This document shows positions 43,071 through 48,833 of a stretch of 48,833 nucleotides of DNA, piece after piece. Below the pieces are notes generated by a model. The model was not told where the DNA came from and searched no databases. It saw nothing but the letters and a program-made list of their open reading frames with translations. Numbering within the stretch: the stretch's first letter is position 1; every line of letters starts with the position of its first letter. Source of the stretch: an uncultured Desulfobulbaceae bacterium (GTDB taxonomy: Bacteria > Desulfobacterota > Desulfobulbia > Desulfobulbales > BM004); assembly GCA_947259115.1 (NCBI GenBank), contig CAMYKS010000031.1:1-48833 (forward strand), given 5' to 3'. The translations under genes and the position numbers were made by a program.

Positions 43071-43224
43071 GCCAACATAAATACTATTTACATAATATTT
43101 TAACAGACAAATTTTATTCTTGACTGTTAAGTCGTAAGTCATAGAAAAAATTTGCACAATACATAAAAGTAAAAATTCACATTGTGGTTTACAATTGACA
43201 AAGAGTATAAATTTTGTAATTGAT

Positions 43225-43238
43225 GAACTATATAGTTC
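43225..43238. promoter_or_regulatory. 14-bp perfect palindrome, possible operator
   Basis: GAACTATATAGTTC lies in the AT-rich region upstream of the lipolytic genes, about 30 bp after a TTGACA. The stretch 42996-43676 otherwise holds the 43-bp repeat and one short ORF. Confidence 0.3.
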
Positions 43239-43345
43239 TACATAATTACCAGTAATATCTTGTCAATTTACGCTTAATGGCCCAGGCGCGATAAAGGCAA
43301 TATGGCTTGTGTGGTTAGGGCTTAATTTCTCGCATAGGAGGAATT

Positions 43346-43495
43346 ATGATCAAGCTTTGGATGTTTTCTCGGCTCTATTTTTTACACCTTATTATTCCTA
43401 TTCTTAAATTCATTGGCAGTTATCCAAACTGTCCGGGATCGACCTCTATTTCCAGAGAGGGGTTTTCATATACCAAGAATTCCAATTCCATCTAG
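43346..43495 (+). CDS. Possible 49-residue protein with strong ribosome binding site
   Basis: AGGAGGAATT precedes an ATG opening 49 codons. The N-terminal half is hydrophobic (FLHLIIPILKFIG), the rest polar and Ser-rich. No family is recognised. It could be a real small membrane peptide or the remnant of a gene decayed within the island. Confidence 0.35.
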   Translation: MIKLWMFSRLYFLHLIIPILKFIGSYPNCPGSTSISREGFSYTKNSNSI

Positions 43496-43676
43496 TAATA
43501 CGGGGGCACAATACTAAAAACCAGGATAGACTTATTTTCCAACACAACATGAGTCAAATGGATGACCCCTTTGTGATTATTGGTTCATTTTAGGCCGACG
43601 AGCTGAGGCAATTTCATAGAAACGCCCTGAATTTTTGGTGCGGACTGAAAAAGCAATTACTTATCACCATCACCTT

Positions 43677-45170
43677 ATGAAAACACTGCGAGTTATACTG
43701 TTCTTCTCTGCTAGTATTTTTCTTTTTAACGGTTGTGCCTTATGGTCCTATAACAATAAAGAACTCAAGGCAAAACATCCTTCTTCATTGGAACGGGCCA
43801 CTTTTGAAATTACAGAGCCCCGGGGGAATGAAAAGGTGCTGGTGCTGCTTGCACTGTCGGGAGGCGGCAGCAGGGCTGCTTATTTTTCTACTTCGGTTAT
43901 GTTCAGGTTACAGGATTTTTTTCATAATATTGACCTGTTAAAAGAAGTTGACGTTATTTCCTCCGTTTCAGGGAGTTCCCTGCCCGCAGCATATTATTGT
44001 ATTACAAAGGACAGCGAGGAAAGAATCTCTGTCAGGATCTCTGGAACACTGGAAGTGTCATCCCTGCCTGCTGAGTTAGGTTCAAAAGTAATATACGATT
44101 CTGTTAATAAGTTAGTCAGCTTTAGAGGAACAATGAGTGATCTCGAACGGGAACAGTTAACCAGTGTCCTATCGAACATAAAAAAAGACAGAGAGAAAAT
44201 ACTTCGTCTCTACAATTACACTCAGGCACCTGGCAGGTCAAACAAAATCTGGGAAGAAGGAAAAGTCAAGAAATTGATGTCCCGGAACTTTCAGATACGA
44301 TGGTTTGGCAGATGGTTTTACCCCACCAATGTTCCCCGATACTGGCTCACAGCATTTGACAGAAGCGATATCATGGCCCAAACTTTTTCCGCCAACCTTT
44401 TCAGGATATTTTCTCTTAAAAGAGAACTGAGGTTCCGGGACCTGAATCCTGAAAGACCCTACCTTATAATCAACGCCACAAATGCGACAGATGGGGAAGA
44501 TTTCGGGAAAGCATATACTTTCACCAGAGAAGACTTTGAGGAAGAGTTGAATTCCGATATCAGCAGATACTGGATTTCAAATGCTGTGATGGCCTCCGCA
44601 GCTTTCCCGGGCGTATTCAACTACGCGACATTAAGGAACTACAGTGCTGACGATGGCAAAAAATACGTCCATATTTTTGATGGTGGGAATAAAGATAATT
44701 TAGGGCTTGAGAGTTTAAAAAATCTGAAACTACCCCTTGTAGATCGATATAAATCTGTCATTGTCATCCTCGTGGATGCTTACGTTAAACCAAAAGGGGT
44801 GGATCCAGGTTCCTATGATGCCAGAACGAAAAACCTGTTCAGTTATTTGATCGACTTTAATTTCATGAAGACCTTTGACACCCTTATGCAGGCCACCCGG
44901 GAACTGCAAATAGCAGAAATAATTGAATTCCAAAAGAGCCTCGAGGAAAGAAAAGATCTCAAGGGAAGAAAAGATTTAAGGTTTGAATTTCTGCATTTCA
45001 CATTTGACAGCATCAGTGATGATGGCCTAAAGGCGCAACTCAATGAAATACCTACAAGCTTCAAGATTTCCAAAGAACACACTATACTAATCGATAAGGG
45101 TGTTAAAAATCTCTTTGACGTAGAAAAAAAGAAACTTGATACAATAAAGAATATTTTACTCGAAGAGTAG
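43677..45170 (+). CDS. Patatin-like phospholipase, predicted lipoprotein
   Basis: A 497-residue protein. The signal ends in a lipobox LFNGC (Cys20), so it is probably membrane-anchored outside the cytoplasm. The patatin domain shows the oxyanion loop SGGGSRAAYF (about 74-83), the nucleophile elbow SVSGSS and the catalytic Asp in FDGGNKDNLG. These are the Ser-Asp dyad and glycine loop of patatins. A region of over 100 residues (about 140-260) between elbow and Asp enlarges the domain. The ATG at 43677 is preferred to an upstream in-frame start because the signal begins there. Substrate, probably phospholipid or acyl ester, is inferred. It is the first of a block of lipolytic genes. Confidence 0.88.
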   Translation: MKTLRVILFFSASIFLFNGCALWSYNNKELKAKHPSSLERATFEITEPRGNEKVLVLLALSGGGSRAAYFSTSVMFRLQDFFHNIDLLKEVDVISSVSGSSLPAAYYCITKDSEERISVRISGTLEVSSLPAELGSKVIYDSVNKLVSFRGTMSDLEREQLTSVLSNIKKDREKILRLYNYTQAPGRSNKIWEEGKVKKLMSRNFQIRWFGRWFYPTNVPRYWLTAFDRSDIMAQTFSANLFRIFSLKRELRFRDLNPERPYLIINATNATDGEDFGKAYTFTREDFEEELNSDISRYWISNAVMASAAFPGVFNYATLRNYSADDGKKYVHIFDGGNKDNLGLESLKNLKLPLVDRYKSVIVILVDAYVKPKGVDPGSYDARTKNLFSYLIDFNFMKTFDTLMQATRELQIAEIIEFQKSLEERKDLKGRKDLRFEFLHFTFDSISDDGLKAQLNEIPTSFKISKEHTILIDKGVKNLFDVEKKKLDTIKNILLEE

Positions 45171-45475
45171 ACAATAACAGAATAGATATTATCGGCAAAG
45201 ACCTGTTGGTTGAGCAACTAGCTGAGAAAAAAGCAATTTCTCCAGAATTATATGGATTAAAGAGTGAAATAAAAGGGCATACCTTAAAACCACCCACCCC
45301 CCGTTGGATCAACCTCTGGGAGAAAGATGATCTGGTTTCTTGGCCGGTAAAACCAATAATGTGCTCAGACCTCGTCGAAGATGTGGCAATCAATCTGGCG
45401 GACTGGGACCCTGAAGTACATTCGAGATACTGGGCAAATAAAAAATGCCATAAATCAATAGCAAGACTCTGGTAG
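45171..45475 (+). pseudogene. C-terminal fragment of an alpha/beta hydrolase
   Basis: The frame is open from within the end of the patatin gene to TAG at 45473-45475. It encodes an end resembling lipase/esterase tails: RWINLWEKDDLVSWPVKP, then VAINLADWDPEVHSRYW, where the His would be the catalytic one. No nucleophile elbow or start with a ribosome binding site precedes it; the only near start is a TTG at 45206. I read it as the remnant of a deleted hydrolase gene. A real 89-residue protein is possible. Confidence 0.5.
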
Positions 45476-45526
45476 CAAGTTTGATCAAGCAGCCAAAAAT
45501 CTAAATTTACAAATAAGGAGACAACT

Positions 45527-47026
45527 ATGAATATCTATCCGATCATCTATGTCCGGGGATACGCAGGAACACAGGGTGCTGTGGAAGAAACAGTTGATGA
45601 TCCGTTTCACGGTTTTAATGTTGGATCAACGCATGTACGCGTGGGGCCAAAAGGGAAAGCCCAATTTTTCGGATTTGAGAGTCCATTGATAAGAATGTTA
45701 ACAGACTCGCGCCTGCAATATACAGATGCGTATCATTATGGAAAACAGGGACTGCCACCGGGGCTGAATAAAGAACAAAAAAAAAGAACGATATGGATAT
45801 ACAGATATTACGATCCGACTTCCGAAACTTTTTCTAAAAAATCAAACGTCCGTCTGGAAATTGAACAGGCGGCTGAAGGTTTAGCCAAACTCATTGAAAG
45901 AATAAAAAAGGAAACCAAAGCTGAATATGTCTATCTTATTGCACATTCTATGGGCGGCTTGATTTGCCGGTCATTGATTCAAAAATATTATCCGGAAGAA
46001 GGTGATTCGGCTAAAAATCATGTCGCAAAACTTTTTACCTTCGGGACTCCGCATGGCGGCATTCATTTTGATGTGATCGGCGGTGCTGCACTTGAGTGGA
46101 TTCGTGATACGATTGGGTGGAACAACGGCGATGATTTCGGGCCGGACAGAATGTACGAATACCTTACGGCAAACCCGAAGAAAAAAAAGCCAAAAAAATT
46201 TGACCCACGTGAATTACAGGGCGACTTTCCACCTGAGAACATCTTTTGTCTTGTAGGGACAAACGCCCATGACTACGAAGTTGCTCATGGCATGTCGCGC
46301 CGCGCTGTAGGTCCTCTGAGCGACGGCCTGGTTCAGATTGACAAAGCATATGTTAAAGGCTGTAACCGTGCCTATGTGCACCGAAGTCACAGTGGAAGAT
46401 ATGGTATTGTAAGTTCTGAAGAAGGGTATCAAAACCTGTTGCGCTTTCTCTTTGGAACCGTAAAAGTTGAAATGTGTCTGTGTGATATACGTATTGATAA
46501 AAATGTCATTAAAACGATGAAGAAACCAACATTCTTCGTTAATGTTTCTGTCGCAATTAGAGGGTTACCTGTTTTGATGCATGAACAAACAGTACGTAAT
46601 CTCTGTCCCATTGAATTTGCTCCAAAAGGTCCGGGACCTATCCATTTATACACTTCTTTCCTGGTACCTGAAAAATCTGGAGCAGGCGAAAACACCTCTC
46701 GTTTCTCCGTCACTTTAGCCCTTCATGCAGTGGATTCACGTGAAGGGTTTTTATGGTTTGATGACCATCTGGAAGAAGTTCCACTCTGGTCTGATACACT
46801 GGTTGTAGATGTCAAGAAAGACCCTCCACCTAAAAAGGGATTTGATGGATGGTATTCCTGGAGATCTGAAAAACTCGAACCAGAGAAATCGGATACCATG
46901 ATGGAGGAAGATCATCCAACTATTATCAAAGGTGGTGTCCGGGTAAAAGTTCCACTACCCAGCGCCGGGTTAAAAATTGCAGGCCCTAAAACCCATCTTC
47001 GATTCGATACCTCTTACCGTGATTGA
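45527..47026 (+). CDS. Alpha/beta-hydrolase lipase with extra C-terminal domain
   Basis: A 499-residue protein. The hydrolase domain (1-310) has the nucleophile elbow AHSMGG (about 147), FGTPHGG, a likely acid residue in SDGLVQID and a likely catalytic His in HRSHSGRYG, in PGAP1/lipase order. The remaining 185 residues are beta-rich and not recognised. There is no signal peptide, so it appears cytoplasmic. AAGGAGA lies 6 nt before the ATG. Substrate unknown. Confidence 0.85.
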   Translation: MNIYPIIYVRGYAGTQGAVEETVDDPFHGFNVGSTHVRVGPKGKAQFFGFESPLIRMLTDSRLQYTDAYHYGKQGLPPGLNKEQKKRTIWIYRYYDPTSETFSKKSNVRLEIEQAAEGLAKLIERIKKETKAEYVYLIAHSMGGLICRSLIQKYYPEEGDSAKNHVAKLFTFGTPHGGIHFDVIGGAALEWIRDTIGWNNGDDFGPDRMYEYLTANPKKKKPKKFDPRELQGDFPPENIFCLVGTNAHDYEVAHGMSRRAVGPLSDGLVQIDKAYVKGCNRAYVHRSHSGRYGIVSSEEGYQNLLRFLFGTVKVEMCLCDIRIDKNVIKTMKKPTFFVNVSVAIRGLPVLMHEQTVRNLCPIEFAPKGPGPIHLYTSFLVPEKSGAGENTSRFSVTLALHAVDSREGFLWFDDHLEEVPLWSDTLVVDVKKDPPPKKGFDGWYSWRSEKLEPEKSDTMMEEDHPTIIKGGVRVKVPLPSAGLKIAGPKTHLRFDTSYRD

Positions 47027-47135
47027 GGTTTGTTTTCTATTAGATGTGCAGATGTCAGGTCTTGCAGTATAATATTTTGACCGTTTTAAAGTGATAATAT
47101 TGAGAATAAAACACTCACTAAAAGGAAAAATCATC

Positions 47136-48062
47136 ATGAGTTCGTTAGACAACAAAGATCAGCCCGACAGCTGGCCGGCGTACTATGAAAAATTTCCTTA
47201 CTTTAAACCCGATGGCATCCGTGACGGCTGTCACCCCAGGGTAATGGAGCATGAAACCCCAACCGGCAAGGCCATTGTTCTGGTCCACGGCCTGACCGAC
47301 TCGCCATACTTTCTCTTGCCAATTGCAAACCATTTTTATGCCAACCTCGGCTACAACGTTTACCTGCCCCTGCTGCACTGCCACGGTCTGAAGAATCCGA
47401 AAGGCATGGAGGGCGTTGAACTGGAGGAATGGAAAGCAAACGTGCGTTTTGGTATCAACACTGCCGCTGCAAAGGCTGATAACGTGTCCATCGGCGGCTT
47501 ATCGACCGGCGGCGCCTTGAGTTTATTCATGGCCTGCACCAAGCCGAAGATCACAGGGAAGCTGTATCTTTTTTCCGCCGCATTGGACCTGGCAGGCGGC
47601 GCTCTTGGCTTGAAAGGCGAAATGAGAGAACGTCTGCTGCGAACTTTTCTGGCCGACCTGCTCGATAAGGACAAACCTTTGATCGGCAGAAATCCCTTTC
47701 GGTATGACCGCATGGATATGGACGGAGCCCAGGAGCTGGCGCGTTTGATCAAGGAAATTGATGATCTGCTCGACGGATACGATGCAAAAGATCCTTTTCC
47801 CAAGCGGGTGTTTGCCGCCCATTCTGAATTTGACACAACCGCTCATATCCAGGGTATCCGTACATTGCAGGAAAAGAGTTCCCCGGACTGCTTTACAGCC
47901 TTTATTATTCCTGAAAATGAAAAAGTGTCCCATGCCTGCGTTGTTCTTGAAGAGCCGATCTATGCTGTGGATGCTGCCGAGGGAGAGGAGCCGTTGGAAA
48001 AAGCCAACCCGGAATTTGCGGCCATGATGGTCGCGATTACAGAATTTGAAAGGACTTCTTGA
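47136..48062 (+). CDS. Alpha/beta-hydrolase (carboxylesterase-like)
   Basis: A 308-residue protein: oxyanion segment VLVHGLTDSPY (about 62), nucleophile elbow GGLSTGG (about 130), probable Asp in HSEFDTT and His in KVSHACV. It has no signal peptide. AAGGA precedes the ATG at 47136, which is preferred over an in-frame ATG 45 nt upstream. Its base composition and codon use look richer in GC than those of the two preceding genes, suggesting a different origin. It is the last gene before attR. Confidence 0.85.
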   Translation: MSSLDNKDQPDSWPAYYEKFPYFKPDGIRDGCHPRVMEHETPTGKAIVLVHGLTDSPYFLLPIANHFYANLGYNVYLPLLHCHGLKNPKGMEGVELEEWKANVRFGINTAAAKADNVSIGGLSTGGALSLFMACTKPKITGKLYLFSAALDLAGGALGLKGEMRERLLRTFLADLLDKDKPLIGRNPFRYDRMDMDGAQELARLIKEIDDLLDGYDAKDPFPKRVFAAHSEFDTTAHIQGIRTLQEKSSPDCFTAFIIPENEKVSHACVVLEEPIYAVDAAEGEEPLEKANPEFAAMMVAITEFERTS

Positions 48063-48265
48063 GGGATAATGCTGGACTGTACATGTCAAAAGAAGAATAT
48101 GGCTGTTCCCGCAATCTCCCAATAGTTGTTTACTTCATACATGGCAGGCTGTTTGTCATAAATGGACTTAACAATGAATGTTCAGGACAACATAATTGAG
48201 AGATAGAAAAGCTGAAATTTACAAATAATGCAGGTTCAGCTACCCTGACAGTTTTTTTATATCCC

Positions 48266-48291
48266 TCAAATCCTCTCGTCCCGACCAGTAA
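48266..48291 (+). other. attR-like site (copy of tRNA-Pro 3' end)
   Basis: Exact 26-bp copy of 41178-41203, without the rest of a tRNA. The following bases (TCAAGG against CCAAGG) remain similar. The surrounding 48063-48399 shows no gene. Confidence 0.75.
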
Positions 48292-48399
48292 AATCAAGGT
48301 TTCTTGGTTTTTCCTGAAGCCCTTTTCAGTTGTTTTTGGGGCTATTCCAGCCCTGGCCCACCAAGAATTATTCACACGTTTTGATAAAAGGCATCATAT

Positions 48400-48726
48400 T
48401 TATTTTTGCAGTATACTTACCCCAAATTCTTGACTGCTTATAATCCAAACATCTGTATCCAACTTCATTAAATTAAATGGGGTCAGTTCTTTTCGACGAA
48501 GATGATAGATATTAAAATAAATAATGTACCTGCCGTCTTCAGCCTTAAAGTTTCCAAGAATATCTATTTTATCTAGTCCTACATTATACGAAACCATACC
48601 TTGTGCTGCTTTCTTTAAAATTTCATCTGACGGAAAATTCTTATTACTATATGGTTCAGCATAGGCGTTACTCATAAAAGAAATTGTTAAGAAAAATACC
48701 AGTAACAAAACTAATTTTCGTTTCAT
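48400..48726 (-). CDS. Small secreted protein, unknown function
   Basis: A 108-residue protein with a clear signal peptide (KRKLVLLLVFFLT, cleavage likely after AYA at 23) and a mature part of about 85 residues with alternating strands (RYIIYFNIYHL, VWIISSQEFG). AGGAGGAGAG precedes the ATG. No family recognised. It lies just outside the island. Confidence 0.75.
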   Translation of the reverse strand: MKRKLVLLLVFFLTISFMSNAYAEPYSNKNFPSDEILKKAAQGMVSYNVGLDKIDILGNFKAEDGRYIIYFNIYHLRRKELTPFNLMKLDTDVWIISSQEFGVSILQK

Positions 48727-48738
48727 GCTCTCCTCCTA

Positions 48739-48833
48739 ATTTATTTCAGTACAGAAAACCTGGTCCTCAGGGCCAGGTCAGAGACAGTGGGCTCAGCCTT
48801 AATCTTGAAGAGGCTAGTGCAAAAGGCACAGAG
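48739..48833 (-). repeat. 95-bp dispersed repeat, copy 2 (runs off the window)
   Basis: Inverted copy of 24716-24810 with four mismatches; it continues to the right edge. It lies immediately upstream of the small secreted protein gene. Confidence 0.85.

Larger units (their letters stand above)
41204..48291. mobile_element. Putative genomic island inserted in tRNA-Pro, about 7.1 kb
   Basis: Bounded by the tRNA-Pro end and its 26-bp copy. Contents: hicAB, a second hicBA with broken toxin, palindromic and MITE-like repeats, a patatin lipoprotein, an alpha/beta-hydrolase fragment and two complete alpha/beta hydrolases. No integrase, excisionase or replication gene is seen, so it is either a relic or depends on another element. 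Confidence 0.65.

Noticed and set aside
41567..48062. Known phage-defence system (CBASS-type with patatin effector)
   Set aside because: No cyclase, ubiquitin-like or sensor gene is present, and the patatin has a lipoprotein signal, unlike cytoplasmic CapV effectors.
47523..48122. 199-codon minus-strand ORF over the last hydrolase gene
   Set aside because: The plus-strand frame has a nucleophile elbow, catalytic residues and a ribosome binding site; the antisense frame has none.
48130..48375. 81-codon minus-strand ORF
   Set aside because: It runs through the attR copy of the tRNA end, has no start signal and no recognisable feature.

Overview
The window looks like chromosome of a Gram-negative anaerobe of the Desulfobacterota (sulfate-reducer-like, perhaps Desulfobulbales). 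The outer membrane is implied by TolQRAB, CpoB and lipoprotein signals. An anaerobic lifestyle is suggested by the rubredoxin / rubredoxin-reductase pair, a thioredoxin-reductase-like flavoprotein and Cys-rich PAS signalling. Taxonomy is inferred from gene content only; no marker gene was aligned.

Layout. (1) 1-3560: tRNA-His, a zinc-ribbon protein, a 37-residue membrane peptide and a prephenate dehydratase-ACT-prephenate dehydrogenase fusion. (2) 3730-6633: a helicase joined to an RNase H-like exonuclease, resembling MrfA and MrfB of Bacillus in one chain. (3) 6722-20686: one long minus-strand series. It runs from a ketosynthase, ACP, two CrtI-like oxidoreductases, a ketoreductase and a dehydratase (an acyl-chain or lipid pathway of unknown product) into tolQ-tolR-tolA-tolB-cpoB (no pal), then ampG, tlyA, a DUF3047 protein and an SH3 protein. 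(4) 21011-29340: redox flavoproteins, rubredoxin, tadA, tRNA-Ser(CGA), a PAS sensor behind a structured leader, and small accessory genes. One of these is an alcohol dehydrogenase whose only sensible start codon is ATT. (5) 29484-32679: tRNA-Ser(GGA), SRP RNA, dnaX, ybaB and recR. dnaX carries a slippery heptamer plus stem-loop placed to give a gamma-like product. (6) 33128-41199: tRNA-Val and the translation operon thrS-infC-rpmI-rplT-pheS-pheT-ihfA-merR, closed by tRNA-Pro(GGG).

(7) 41204-48291 looks like a small genomic island in the 3' end of tRNA-Pro: an exact 26-bp copy of the tRNA end recurs at 48266-48291. It holds an intact hicAB pair, a second hicBA pair whose toxin gene is broken, palindromic repeats, and a block of lipolytic genes (patatin lipoprotein, a fragment of an alpha/beta hydrolase, and two complete alpha/beta hydrolases). 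No integrase is visible. (8) Beyond it lie a small secreted protein and one copy of a 95-bp dispersed repeat whose inverted partner is at 24716-24810.

The most interesting points are the tRNA-Pro island with its lipase block and broken toxin, the KS/ACP/double-CrtI cluster, the helicase-exonuclease fusion, the dnaX frameshift signal, the ATT start and the PAS-gene leader RNA.
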